Source of the DNA: Corinectria fuckeliana
Lineage: Eukaryota; Ascomycota; Sordariomycetes; Hypocreales; Nectriaceae
Assembly: GCA_019137255.1 (NCBI GenBank)
Contig: WPDH01000068.1
Location: forward strand, 183,304-247,303
Direction: 5' to 3'
DNA: 64,000 nt
Each line of letters opens with the position of its first letter. Within the stretch, counting starts at the first letter, position 1. Positions 1-10,959 of the stretch are shown in pieces. The position numbers and the translations under genes were made by a program. The notes under the pieces are model-generated. The model did no database searches, was not told the origin of the DNA, and saw only the letters and a list, made by a program, of their open reading frames with translations.

Positions 1-1
1 G

Positions 2-343
2 TATTGCTGGACCTTCAACACTCGCTTTCGAGCCCACACATCAAGGACTGATGCCGCTCGCGATGTCCCTTGGCAATCGAGTCTGAACATGCTGTACGTG
101 ACATCGGTGGCCGTCTTGGTGCGAAACATCTATCGAGTGGTTGAATTCGTCATGGGCCAGGATGGCTACCTTCTCCAGAAAGAGTGGCCACTGTACGTGT
201 TTGACGGGGCGTTGATGTTTCTGGTGATGGTTGTGTTTCTGATCTGGTATCCAAGCCAACTTCGACCAAAGGCAGGAGACTCGATGATGGAGCTTACATC
301 TGACGGAACTAGCTGTGTCGAGGAATGCCATGGCGTCAAGTGA
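2..343 (+). CDS. RTA1-like membrane protein, 3' part
   Basis: The frame is open from the left edge of the window to a TGA at 341-343, so only the C-terminal part of the gene is here. The translation ends with the typical last two helices of the fungal RTA1-like family (seven-helix lipid-translocating exporter or stress-resistance proteins): an Arg-Asn-Ile-Tyr-Arg-Val-Val-Glu block, then Glu-Trp-Pro-Leu-Tyr-Val-Phe-Asp and a hydrophobic stretch. Both are family hallmarks. A short hydrophilic cytoplasmic tail follows. The protein would sit in the plasma or ER membrane; its substrate cannot be told from the sequence. The upstream exons lie outside the window, so completeness of the gene cannot be judged. 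Confidence 0.8.
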   Translation, partial: YCWTFNTRFRAHTSRTDAARDVPWQSSLNMLYVTSVAVLVRNIYRVVEFVMGQDGYLLQKEWPLYVFDGALMFLVMVVFLIWYPSQLRPKAGDSMMELTSDGTSCVEECHGVK

Positions 344-909
344 GACGGGCCCACCGTGTGAGTGGAACTGTCAGTATGACCGCTACACCAAAAGGCAAGG
401 CACCTTGCTCTTGGGCAGGTCATATCTGTCATAATAGGTGGTCACCCACCAACAGGAACATATCGCTGGATTCATTTGGGAGGGATTTTCTTGGATTCTG
501 CGTCATTGCATTGGTTTCGGGTGTTATTAAGAGCCCGTTATTTAACATGGGATCAGGGTGTTGTGAGATCAAGCCGCGGAGGGCTTTGGGGATAAAAGCT
601 CGACACTCTTGACGTCTCAAAGGGTCCAAATGGGAATGACCCGGGTTGTCAAAATATTATTTAATATGCCGACTTGATCTAGTCCATCACAAGCCCGGGA
701 CTCATCGTAGGCGACTCACGGTTTCATTGTTTTGGCCGTACGTGGACAGTCACGTGGCTGGGCTGGCTTCCATATTTAGGCTTAGCGTTCGGCACTCTGA
801 ACACGGTAGACTACAGCCTTAACCTACATCGACAAGCCTCCTCTCTCTATTTGTTCCTGTTCCTGCGACTTTTGTGCAGCCATGCTGTAACAAATCTCCG
901 CCAATCGCC
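344..909. other. intergenic, 3' of RTA1-like gene and MYND promoter
   Basis: No convincing gene. It holds one copy of a 59-bp dispersed repeat (403-461), listed separately, and the presumed promoter of the MYND gene. A weak TATA-like stretch lies near 771. Confidence 0.5.
403..461. repeat. 59-bp dispersed repeat, copy 1
   Basis: Aligns without gaps to 27086-27144 with seven mismatches in 59 positions. The most conserved part is a GGTGGTCACCCACC palindrome. The two copies lie 26.7 kb apart, each outside recognised genes, so this is probably debris of a mobile or pol III-derived element. Confidence 0.6.
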
Positions 910-1987
910 ATGTCCTCGCCAACCCCCCCCCGAGCTGAAGCGACCTGCCTGCGAGGTTTGCCACCAGAAAGAGGGCCTCCGCCGTTGCTCAGGGTGCCAA
1001 GTCCTCTACTACTGCGGCCGAGACCACCAGGCTGCTGATCGAGCAAGCCACAGGAAACAGTGCAAAGATATCGAAAAGTCCCGGTTTCAGGTGGAACGTC
1101 TGGAGCAGCAGCTGCGCCTCACGCTTGCTGGCGGTGCCAGAATAGGAGACCCCTTTGAGACGCGCGTCGGCCACTTCTGGGGTCTCGTCGTGACGCGTCC
1201 GTACATGAGCGAGCGCTTTGTTCTGGCCGAGAAACTCCTCAAGAACTTCGGCTACGAGGGCGGCCGAGTCGATGCTGTCCGCCTTTCTCTGGGCCACCTG
1301 CTGGACATGCTTCGGCTGTGCCGCTTCGACGACATGGGCGTCCGGGAAATAGTTCCCGCTTTGTTCCTTCGCCTGGGCGAGGACCAGGCCGCATACGACT
1401 TCATGAAGTGGCATGCGACTACCGGCAATGATTCAGACTACGACTGGGACGACATGAGCCTCCCGTATATAGATATCAGGGGCGCCGATATGCTCGAGTC
1501 ACCCGATGGAATGTGGAACCGGGGGTGGCCCAGCTTGAGCCACTCCACGACTGTGACTCTTATCAAAGCGCGAATTCTTCTCGACCTGCAGGCTACCCAG
1601 AGCTGTACGAGGGTGCTTCGTGGCACGGTTCCTCGAGAGATCATCGAGCTGGTCAGCCGGGAGCTCGTCGGCCGCATCATCGCGTCACGTCCCAAGATTC
1701 TCCATAGCAGCACCGAAGAGATTGGCTGTCTCATTGAAACCCTCAAGGGCCAGTTGAAGGCGCTTTACAAGACCGTTGACGAATACAATCCACACTTCTG
1801 GCAGGTGATGCTGGGTGATGCAGCTACTGCCCTCGCCGAAACACCCGACGGGCACCCCCCCCCCCAGTCGCTGGAGGAGGCTTTGTTGATGTTTAGCTAC
1901 AACTATGCGTCGTGGGTTGAGACGCCTGGAGCTATCAATATGCTCAGGACTTTGAGAGAGGCCGTCAAACCTCGAAGCCACCGATAA
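851..1987 (+). CDS. MYND zinc-finger protein (start disturbed)
   Basis: A zf-MYND domain lies at the N-terminus (about residues 31-75 of the open frame). The order is C-x2-C, C-x2-C, Tyr-Cys, then His-Gln, His and Cys. It is followed by about 300 residues of a region common in fungal MYND proteins of unknown function. MYND domains mediate protein-protein contacts; the role here is unknown. The frame is open from about 850 but contains no ATG before the finger; the first in-frame ATG (1206) would delete the domain. A good ATG at 910 is in the wrong frame and is separated from the coding frame by a run of nine C. With eight C it would join in frame just ahead of the finger. The call is therefore an intact domain with a broken or mis-sequenced start. 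It is convergent with the decayed MFS gene 98 bp downstream. Confidence 0.7.
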   Translation: MFLFLRLLCSHAVTNLRQSPCPRQPPPELKRPACEVCHQKEGLRRCSGCQVLYYCGRDHQAADRASHRKQCKDIEKSRFQVERLEQQLRLTLAGGARIGDPFETRVGHFWGLVVTRPYMSERFVLAEKLLKNFGYEGGRVDAVRLSLGHLLDMLRLCRFDDMGVREIVPALFLRLGEDQAAYDFMKWHATTGNDSDYDWDDMSLPYIDIRGADMLESPDGMWNRGWPSLSHSTTVTLIKARILLDLQATQSCTRVLRGTVPREIIELVSRELVGRIIASRPKILHSSTEEIGCLIETLKGQLKALYKTVDEYNPHFWQVMLGDAATALAETPDGHPPPQSLEEALLMFSYNYASWVETPGAINMLRTLREAVKPRSHR

Positions 1988-2085
1988 ACATGCTTGTCGC
2001 ATACTGTGGGTCGTGGGCTGGATGGATGGAAGGTAGTTGATTACATGGAAAAGTGTAGTCATCTGAAAGTACATGCCCAGGGAGT

Positions 2086-3645
2086 TTATCCAGCGGCGTA
2101 TTTCGACATGGCACGCAGCCTTGCCCCAAAGAAGTAGAACATGAAGAACCGAGATCCCAATGACGATACTGACGAGAGCCAGGACAGTGGTTCCCCATCC
2201 ATAGTCCAGACGCTTATACAGATAGGGGGTGAACAGCGGAAAGGCGAACCCAGCCAGGCTGCGGAAAACAACAGCACCAGCGAGACCGATGGCGGCAAAG
2301 CGGCTGTAGCTGTCGGTCATGTAGCCCTGCATGCCCTGAAGACACACGAGCGTTCCCGCGACGAAGATGACGATGCCGACGTTGGACATGATCCAGTGCA
2401 CGCGGCCTTGCACGCTCCAGCCGTACCATAGCAGACTGACAGGCACGAGGATAGATCCGACGAACATGGACGGGACGCGGAACTTGGGGCGGACGACGCT
2501 GTTGTTCTCCTCCTTGAGTCGACGGTAGATGCGGTCCACGAACCGTATACTCACCACGGCGCCGAAGATGCTGCCCACGGCCAACGAGATGTAGTTGAGG
2601 CCGCTGACGCCAAGGCTCTCGCCATATACCTCGGTCCAGACGACGGGGAACGTCACCGAGATAAGGTACGTCACCCCGAACAGTTAGGCCACGTACAGCT
2701 CGCCAAGCTTTTGGTCGAGTCTAGGCCGGTGTGCAGCTTGACGTTTCCAGTTTCCCTTACAAGACGCTCTCGTTTCCTTGTCAAGAGGATAGGGGTATAC
2801 GTTTCCCGCATCCAGATCAAGCCGGCTATCTGGATGACTGCAGCCGCGATACTGCTCGACCAAAAGACCCAGCGCCAGGCTATCCTCTCGGTAATGAAGC
2901 CTGCGGCGACTGGCCCGACGACAGGGCCGAGCATTAGGGCGAGGCTGTAGATGCCCATTGCCATTCCACGTTCTTCAGGGGGCCAACAGTCACTAGATGG
3001 TTGAAGCGAAGTTAAATAATCGATCTCATCTGTAAGAACGGCCTGTACAAGCCGGTAACAGGCAGCCTCACCTGATAACTCCGGCTCCGATGGCTAGAGG
3101 GGCGCTTCCGCCAATGCCAGCAAGGAAGCGGAACACGAAAAACTGGGCTCTGTTCTGCGCGAAACCGCAGCTGAGATTCCACACCAGGGGAAAGAGATTG
3201 CCGAGTTGCAAAACGGATGAGCGGCTGAAGACCTTGGAGACGGGACCGAAGAACACAGGGCTAAGAGCGTGGCCAAGGATGAGATGGACAACGCCATTTC
3301 CACTTCGATCTCCTTCTTCATGCCGAGATATTCGCCGAGCTTTCCCAGAGCGGGTGCTACCATAGATGACGATACTGGCGATATGAAGGTAAATGCAGAC
3401 ATGGTGACGGTGACAATCATCTTCTGCTTCGTCGTCCAGTTCATCGGGTTCGCTGAGTCCTGCGACGTCTCCCAGCCGACAAGGTTTGGGTCTTCTAGCT
3501 CCTTTCCTGGGTCTTGTGGAGATGATCCCCCAGCTTCCAGATCTGTCTCTGCCTTTGATGCATCTCCGTCTTTGGTAGTTGCTGTTAAGTCTTCACTATC
3601 GAGTGTTGGCGTCGACATGGAGAAATTTTGGTTACGGCGAGTCAT
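2086..3645 (-). pseudogene. DHA1-type MFS multidrug transporter, broken
   Basis: Translation of the minus strand gives a near full-length drug:H+ antiporter of the DHA1 family (N-terminal acidic tail, NWTTKQK start of helix 1, the GP-x-GP motif of helix 5 and the family's usual RLRAMSKYAA C-terminus). It is spread over several frames. From the ATG at 3645 I see a one-base shift near 3285, then a normal intron at 2993-3071. A five-base insertion or duplication near 2716 comes next, then an in-frame TAA near 2689 and a final shift near 2145. The true family stop is at 2086. With three frameshifts and a stop, no functional 12-helix protein can be made. The lesions are mostly indels, not C-to-T changes, so RIP is not the cause. 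A 15-bp tandem repeat lies about 130 bp upstream. Confidence 0.85.
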
Positions 3646-4002
3646 GCTGGTCAGAGATATGTCAGAGAGATGGACGACTGTCTATTTCTTCTCTTGAAAC
3701 TTCAGTCATTTTAGTTGAAAGACCAATGTCCATTATATACAGCTTTTATTCCGATAGTGATATGGCGCTTGCCCGGATTTTGACAGCGCGGGTTTTGACA
3801 GCGCGGGTTTTGACAGCGCGTAAAACCCGAGTCCTGGACTTTGCACGAGTCGTCAAAATCTGAAGCTGTCCAGAAGACATCTCGGGTCTTTCCACCCTGC
3901 AACAGATCTGGCTTTTACACAAAACAATCTGACAGCCATCGCACATTGACGGTCTGACGCAAATGATCAGTATGGGTATGGCTACTACAAAGTCCGGCTG
4001 AT
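3646..4002. other. intergenic between two pseudogenes
   Basis: Apart from the tandem repeat at 3778-3829, I see no gene or RNA here. Confidence 0.5.
3778..3829. repeat. 15-bp tandem repeat with inverted arm
   Basis: Almost three head-to-tail copies of a 15-bp unit (TTTTGACAGCGCGGG) run 3778-3820. The last copy forms an inverted repeat with the following bases: CGGGTTTT at 3804-3811 and AAAACCCG at 3822-3829, with a 10-base spacer. It lies about 130 bp upstream of the broken MFS gene. Confidence 0.8.
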
Positions 4003-5768
4003 TTGAACAGTAATAATTCACAGGGACCCTTGACAGAACGGTCGGATGACTCGTGGGTGGACTTGGCTGAAGAGGTATGGAGTCACCTTTGGTACATGTG
4101 GTTATATTTTGCGGCTACTTTGTGTCACGACAAGATTGCCTTAAACAAGCTTTGCCGCGTGTTTCTCCAGCAAGTTGACCCTATCGTCAAGGTTCTCTAC
4201 CGACCGTCCCTGAGCAAGTGGATGCTGTACGGGGATGGGTATCTTGGGTATCCAAAGTCTCACCCATCGATTGACGCCCTACGGTCTGCGGTCTGCGGTC
4301 TGTGGCCTGCTACTCTGCTGCTTGCAGTATGACCGCAAATCAATGTCAATCCATGCTATCTAGGGACAAGTCTATCGCCGTGGATGACTACCGGAGAGCG
4401 TGTGAGGATGCTCTTGGGAAGGCGGGATTAATGTCCACACAAGACGTTACTGTTCTTCAAACATTTGTCTTGTACCTTGTAAGCCCTCATGATCTCCAAG
4501 CTTCCCCTTCCTTGGGGTGTTGTCTGTAATTTCCTGTCTCACTAATAAGGTCGGTAGGAGAGCAGAAGACCGAAGAAGCAGGGCTGTATGGACCTTGATT
4601 GCAGTGGCCATGAGGATCGCAAGGGCCGTCTGCCTCGACGCCCGTACGAAGGCCACGGGACGAGGTGATACGTTCTTCAATCAGCAAATGCGGAAGCGCC
4701 TTTGGTACGCTGTTTGTCTGATGGACCTCCAAGCGTGTCTCGGCCAGTCCTCGAAGCCGCTCGTAGGACCTGACGAAGCTGCAACCGCTCTGAGGCTCCC
4801 AGGGCATCTCAACGACAGCGAATTTGAGCCGGAAACAACTCACCAAGTCCCAGATAGGGAAGGTCTCACCGACATGACGTTTACTCTCGTCACATACCAG
4901 GCGCTACCAAGCGGGCGTCTAATCAACTCTACGGTACAGGCGGACAAGGCCGCTGGTGGTCTCTCACCGAACGTCGGTGCGGATCCTAAGCTTTAGCTGC
5001 AGCACCTGCGACGATTCGAATACAGAGTCTTCTTACTTCTTTGCTTCTGCGAACCGGAATCCTCCCCGTACGCCTGGTTCAATGGCACAACACACAGTGC
5101 TTCGTGGCGGCAGTGCGACTTGCAGCGCTACGTCCACTACAACCAACGCATACCAGCAATACAGAACTTCCGCTCCCGCTTCCGCGTCCAGAAAACCACA
5201 AAGAGTTGATGCAACTGACGTTGAATGTGCTTGGAAAGGCTCGGCTGATGCACCCTGACCGGCGCGGAGAGGGCTTTCGCTGGTGTGTGAATATCTTTGC
5301 TGAGTGTTACGTCTGCGACGATGCGGCCCTTGTACGCCGCGTCTGGCCGCTCGTCGAGACGTCGTATCAACGCCATCGGAAGGTTGGTTCGCCGTCTTAC
5401 GATGGTGTGATACAGGGCCCATTGGAAGGTTTCATGCGGCGTACCACGAAAGGCTGGCGCTGCTTCTGCAAGATGAGAGGCTGGACGTCGGATCATCAAG
5501 CGCAATGGCAACCATGTCGACTCCCACCACTGAGTTGATGCTTGGAGTTGCCGATGAACCTGTGACGCCACTGTTCCCGCAGCAGACGTGGAACCAGACT
5601 CCGCTGTCTTTGTATGATCAGTCTAGGCTAGCCACTGGGACACCTGTGATTCAGGGGGACACGTTGGACCAGTATTGGAGTACTTGGGATGAATTTGTAT
5701 CCGGCATGTCTCTCGACGAACTCGGAAGTCATAGCATGTTCTTGTACGATAACAGCTACGAGAGCTGA
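4003..5768 (+). pseudogene. fungal-specific transcription factor domain, broken
   Basis: Frames in turn match the middle and C-terminus of a Zn2Cys6-type regulator (Fungal_trans domain). The segments include the heptad-like VCGLWPAT / SAACSMTANQ block, then IARAVCLDA and RKRLWYAVCLMDLQ, followed by LRRFEYRVF, LNVLGKARLMHPD and AECYVCDDAALVRRVWPL, ending in an acidic tail with a stop at 5768. There is no zinc cluster and no ATG start (a stop lies at 3964), so the 5' end is missing. Frames change at least four times. One shift is explained by expansion of a 7-bp unit (GGTCTGC) at 4283-4303. A plausible intron remains at about 4478-4551. It lies next to the broken MFS gene and may have been its regulator; that is inference. 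Confidence 0.75.
4283..4303 (+). repeat. 7-bp tandem repeat inside pseudogene
   Basis: Three successive copies of GGTCTG(C/T), followed by a related GGCCTGC. Removing 14 bp restores the reading frame of the transcription factor remnant, so the expansion is a likely inactivating event. Confidence 0.7.
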
Positions 5769-6467
5769 CTATACTAAGAGGTATAGATGCAATCACAGTC
5801 CTGAGTTGATTCACATTGAGCTTAGCAACGCTTCTAGAAAAAACGCCGTTGGTTACTCTGTATTATGATCATTCTAGAGTTTACACTTATACGAAGCAGC
5901 GCCGCCTTTGGCTCATCGTTGCTCGCTTCTGTTCACGGCGGCCAGGCCTCGCTGAAGAAGTCTATTCCAAGGAGCCCTTCGGTAGTCCGTCAGATCTGGA
6001 CAAGGCGATAAGGAGAAGGATAGACAAACTTCTACGTTCTTCCATACCTCGACCTCGAGACTTAACCCAATCTGGCTTCCGAGGAGCTGGCTCCTACGAA
6101 GCCCTGCAAGCCCTCTCTGAAGAATGCACGTGCTGCAAGATTCCACCTGCTATTAGGAGATACATCCTCCGGTTGGCTTTTGGGGATCTTCGCCTTGGTC
6201 AGGTAGACTATTAGCAGAAGAATAACTAGAGAATCGAAATCAGCGCCGGGTTAATAAGACAACGCTAGACACGAAGCTGGGAACCCCGCCTGGAATGCTG
6301 ATAAATCATACCTGATAATCCCGCAAGACTAGACTGGCCGATGACATCTCGACACGTCACACATTTCGACTCTCGTTTTCGTGGCTGGTGCGTTACGCGA
6401 GGCCAGTTTCAAGTTTCTCAAGAATTGAACTATTTATCCTGTCATACAACTGCTACTAGGAGTACCC
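5769..6467. other. intergenic with unrecognised open frame
   Basis: A plus-strand frame from 5816 to 6214 (about 130 codons, no ATG start) has no family I recognise, and its composition does not clearly mark it as coding. Otherwise this is the promoter side of the acetyltransferase. Confidence 0.35.
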
Positions 6468-7281
6468 ATGCACGAGTCGCCCTTGAACAATACCACAATA
6501 CCAACCACTAGCATGGCTGCCAACGTAGACCTGCGGCTGATTGACAACGAAGACAACCGAAGACGCATGCGAGATGGCGAGATGTATTATGCGTTTACTG
6601 GGGACCTGATACGTGATCGACAGCAATGCTCCAAAGCGTACAGAAAGTACAATTCGGCAGGTGATGCAAGCCGGCGGTTTCTCGTCGAGATGTGGAAAGA
6701 GTAAGAGATTTGTATTCCAATGTGTCACTTCTCCGTGGCTAATCATGACACAGTATCACTCGTGACACCACTCCGCTCCCTCCGCCGGCATCAACCCTAG
6801 AGGAGGATGAAGACGTTCTCCAAGACTGGCCCTGGGTCGAAGGCCCAGTCCATCTGGACTATGGTTACAATGTCAAGCAAGTCCACACCTAGTCTGAGTC
6901 TGCTAGCGAGGAACTAACATAAGAAGACTTGGCGAGGGCGTCTTCGTCAACTATAACAGCGCTTGGGTCGACACGTGCCTTATTACAGTGGGCGCCCGCA
7001 CCCTCATCGGACCAAAGTGCTCCTTCTACAGCGGAGCGCACCCTCTGGACCCGAAGCTTCGGAACGGGACGAGGGGGCCGGAAAGCGGGAAGCCAATCAC
7101 AGTTGGTGAGGACTGCTGGTTTGGGGGGAACTGCATTGTGCTGCCGGGGGTGACCATTGGACGGGGTGTAACGATTGGGGCTGGAAGCGTTGTGACCAAG
7201 GATGTGCCTGATTATGTTGTCGTTGTTGGAAATCCAGCTCGGGTGGTTCGACAATTGGATGTGAAAGAGCCAAGCGAGTAG
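6468..7281 (+). CDS. maltose/galactoside O-acetyltransferase-like protein
   Basis: Exons 6468-6700, 6754-6876 and 6927-7281 give 236 residues (exon 3 may start at 6924, adding one residue). The N-terminal third is a Mac domain (Arg-Met-Arg-x-Gly-Glu-Met-Tyr, then a basic RDRQQC-type helix and YN). The C-terminal part is a left-handed beta-helix with hexapeptide repeats (ITVGEDCWFGGNCIV, VTIGRGVTIGAGSVV, VVVGNPARVV). This matches LacA/NodL/Maa acetyl-CoA-dependent sugar O-acetyltransferases of the cytosol. The acceptor sugar is unknown. Intron 1 is ordinary (53 bp). Intron 2 has the rare GC-AG boundary (GCAAGT donor, CTAAC branch point). A second ATG at 6513 could also serve as start and keeps the whole Mac domain. 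Confidence 0.85.
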
Positions 7282-8744
7282 TTTCTCTCAAGGTAAGGTC
7301 AAGGTACCACAGAAGCTAAAGGAGTAAAGGCCATCAGACCAGGTCCAGAATGTGTTGACGCCTGCAGTATTCATGAGTCGAGTCGTCAACGTATTAGCAA
7401 GTGCTGATTTTTGTCATCCGAACACGCCTCAACGCCGGAATCAAACCCGATGTGCTTGACGAGCAGCTTTCTCCGCCCTGAACAGACCACGACCTAACAC
7501 GTTTGGGTTACTCAATATTAACGGTAGTGGCGTTGTGTCAGTTACACCAATTCGATAGAGCTTTCAGCTACTTCCCGCTCTAGGCTGGCTAGTCTGTAGG
7601 TAAAACGTCTAGGTAATGAAAGGTCAAAGGGGCCCGCAGCGTCGGTCCGATGCAATCCCGTCCTGGGCGGCCACAGGAAAGGCTTGGGCACTAAATCAGA
7701 AGCCAAACGACAATACGGCATGGGGTGGGACATCCGTCCTGATAATACGGGACATATCTCTCAAACACCGTGAATACTCAGCTCAAGTATATAGAACCCC
7801 TTGTTCCAAGGAAACAGAACCTGCATCTTATTAGTTCTCTTTACACAGCCCTGTGAAGGCTCCACTCTCGCATCTCCAGCTGGGTGAAGACTTATCCTCC
7901 ACTGTGCCTGAAGCCGACTCTTGCTTTGTCATTTTGTCTCCACCGATCCCCAATTCCACCAGATGCTTAATGGCGCATGGTCAAAGCGTACCAAGTCAAC
8001 AAGTGAGCTGTTGTCGGGACTTGAGAACCCGGCTGGACGGCGAAGGAGTGGGCCACGCGCGCGGGTTGACAAGGGGGGCATCCAGTTCAGGGCAGATGAT
8101 CAGATAAGATCTGCTTCAGCTCGTCCATATACTCTTGTGCATACTGACGTGCATGACGAGATCTACCTGAAGGACATGTTTTCCCAAGGCCGCGGTTCCT
8201 GCGTTAGCTCCCAACTCTTAACATGCTTCCAACTTCTAAACTGGCTGAGCTGGCCATGGCTCTGGGAGTGAGTCCAATACCGGTTCCTCCGGCCTGGACG
8301 TGCGGCCTGGACGTGCGACACCGATGGCGTGGTAAACCGCCGACAGGGCTACGCACTGCTGTTTTAGATAATCATCAGTAAGAATTCCTGCAAACCGGTA
8401 AAAGTAAAGATGGAGACGACAAGGACAAGGCCCGCTCCGAGCACGCGTGGAGTGGAGCATCCGACGGCCGGATTACAGGAGAGTCCTAACCAAGTCCGTC
8501 GACAGCTTGAAGAAAAGTTTCTTCCGCTAGGAATCCCAAGGGAACGGCCGCTGTTGCAGCGTGTATTGCGGAAACTGATGTAGAGTACGGACGGCAGCTT
8601 GGCGACCCGCTCTGAGCTTCACTCGGGCCTTCTTTCGTGTTAATGAGTACCATATAAGTGTTAAAGCTCTGCATGTCTTCTCTCGCTCTCTTCCCCTTCC
8701 GATCGTCAGTCAAGCAGCAACAACCTAGACGAACAAGCCCCATC
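7282..8744. other. intergenic, about 1.45 kb
   Basis: No gene seen. It contains a perfect 13-bp tandem duplication (8290-8302 and 8303-8315) and ends in a pyrimidine-rich stretch before the GMC gene, as is usual for fungal promoters. Confidence 0.5.
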
Positions 8745-10419
8745 ATGCGTCTAGTGACACTCGGAAGCCTCACGGCCTTGGCCCTGACTTCTACCGCCAC
8801 CGCCTCGTCGTACGACTACATCGTCGTGGGCGGCGGCCCTGCCGGCATCATCACAGCCGAGCGGCTCTCCGAAGCCAACAAGAATGTGCTGCTCCTCGAG
8901 CGCGGAACCGGCCCCACGGTCTCGACCGGCTCCAACCACACCCTCGCGTGGGACGACTCCCTGACTCCCATCGACGTGCCGGGGCTCTCCTCCGCCGTCG
9001 GTGGCCTCGACCTGTGGAACGAGTACATCTGCGACGACACACCGGGATACTCGGCCTGCGTGCTTGGAGGCGGCGTCACCGTCAACTACATGGTCTTCGT
9101 CCACCCCGCCGAGCACGACTTCAACGACAAGTGGCCCAAGGGCTGGAAGTGGAACGACGTGGCTCCCGCTGCTGCGAGGCTGTACAAGCGCAACCCGGGG
9201 ACGACTCTCCCCTCGGAAAACAGCAAGCGGTACGACCAGGGGCTCTACTCGACTCTCTCCGGCTTCTTCAACAAGCTCGGCTGGAAGTCAGTTGACATGA
9301 TCAAGCAGCCCAACGAGAAGCACCAGGTCTATAGCCATCCCTCGTGGAACATCAAGGACGCAGAGCGCGCCGGCCCCGTGCGCACCTATCTCCCCCTGGC
9401 GCAACAGCGAGACAACTTCACGCTGCGCCTCGGAACCAAGGTCATCCGCCTGGTGCGCTCCGGCTCGCGGGTGACGGGCGTCGAGGTCAAGGCCGCCAGC
9501 GGCAAGACTGAGATCATCAAGCTCGCCAAGAACGGGAGAGTGGTTCTGTCGGCCGGCGCGCTGTCGACGCCCCGCGTGCTCTTCAACTCTGGCATCGGCC
9601 CCAGGGCGCAGATCCTCACTGCGAAGAAGACGGGCGTCACCCTGCCGCCCAAGAAGGACTGGATCGAGCTGCCCGTCGGCCAGAACCTCAAGGACCACCC
9701 CATCTTCTCCATAATTGTCAAGACCGGCGGCTCCTGGGGTCCCCTCGACACCAACAGCGTCCTCAACGGGTCCGATACTTCCGACATCGACCTGTACGAG
9801 CGCAAGGCCTCTGGTGTCCTGACCCAGGGCAGACACCGCCTCATCTACTTCAGCTCCAAGGCCGGAAGCGACGGCATTACGCGATACTACCAGGGCTCCT
9901 GCGCAGCTTCAGGCCAGGGCGTTGTCACGATGACCACGTACATGACCCACGGCCTCACGTCTTCGGGTGTCTTGGGACTCTCCGAGGACGGCAGCACCGT
10001 GTTTGAAAAGTCCCCGTATCTTCAGACCGACGCCGATGTCGACGCCGCAACCTCCTTCATCGACGACATGGTTGCAGCCATCACCGCTCCCTCGACCGGG
10101 TTCGAGCTCCAGACTTACACCAACACCTCGGCGATCCTCGGCTCTCTCACCAGCGGCATCCACTACGTCGGCACGGCCAAGATGGGTACTGACGATGGCC
10201 GAGAGGGCGGCTCCTCTGTGGTCGACACGGACGCCAAGGTCTACGGAATGGACAACTTGGTATGTATTTGACTGTAGCTCATTGCTATTCATTGCTAACA
10301 TGACGGCTTAGTTTGTGTCTGATGCTAGTATCCACCCCGACGTCCCTACCGGAAACAGCCAGGCAATTATCATGCTTGTTGCCGAGGCTGCAGTGGCCAA
10401 GATTCTTGCGTGCGAGTAG
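8745..10419 (+). CDS. secreted GMC flavoenzyme, cellobiose-dehydrogenase-like (AA3)
   Basis: Exons 8745-10259 and 10312-10419 give 540 residues. An N-terminal signal peptide of about 20 residues is followed at once by the Rossmann motif YIVVGGGPAG that binds the FAD ADP moiety. The GMC signature around LGGGVTVN follows. The C-terminal catalytic pair appears as His473 (HYVGTAKMG) and Asn520 (in exon 2). Overall it resembles the flavodehydrogenase domain of cellobiose dehydrogenases (AA3_1) without a cytochrome or cellulose-binding domain. Such enzymes oxidise sugars in the medium and pass electrons to oxygen, quinones or LPMOs. Of the two His/Asn residues, Asn at the second site is normal for this subfamily. 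I chose the ATG at 8745 because it yields the signal peptide. Confidence 0.85.
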
Positions 10420-10959
10420 AGTTGACATCCAACATGCTGTCCTCTTCAAGTGACGAGGTATGTTATCTGCCTTTGCTTGAGGGATTACTCGCGTAGAAGA
10501 TGCGAGAGCTTTATTGTTTTTTGACCGGGCAGCGCTCACCATTTGCATCGACTCAGCCTGGTTCTATACAAAAAGCAGAAGGTCGGGCTACCGACAGACA
10601 CCCGTATTGTACATAAACCCAGGCTTGTAACCCTACCTTGTGCCTATAGCAAAACAAAACAGTCTAGACAATCCCCAAACGTGTATCATATATGACCTCT
10701 AAAGTGGCAAATCAATTACCATAGGGTGCTTAGTATCCTTAGGTATATTATTAACCCTAGGATCTCCAGTTCTCATAGTAGCCGGTATCTTGTTGCGGGT
10801 ACTTGAGTAACTCCTGCTTTGTATCCTGCCTTTGAGGGTGATGGGCCTCGTGCGTGCTTTTCCCTTGTACAGAAGCCTTTCCTGTCAGTAATCGAAAATA
10901 CAGAAATATTAATCAGTAAAGCACAATATGAAATTCCCTAAAGAACGTTGGGAAGATGT

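Noticed and set aside
5816..6214. 130-codon plus-strand frame between the transcription-factor remnant and the acetyltransferase
   Set aside because: No ATG start and no family recognised; kept only as a remark in the intergenic entry.
8658..8744. Upstream extension of the GMC frame
   Set aside because: Starts at a non-ATG codon and would hide a good signal peptide beginning at 8745.
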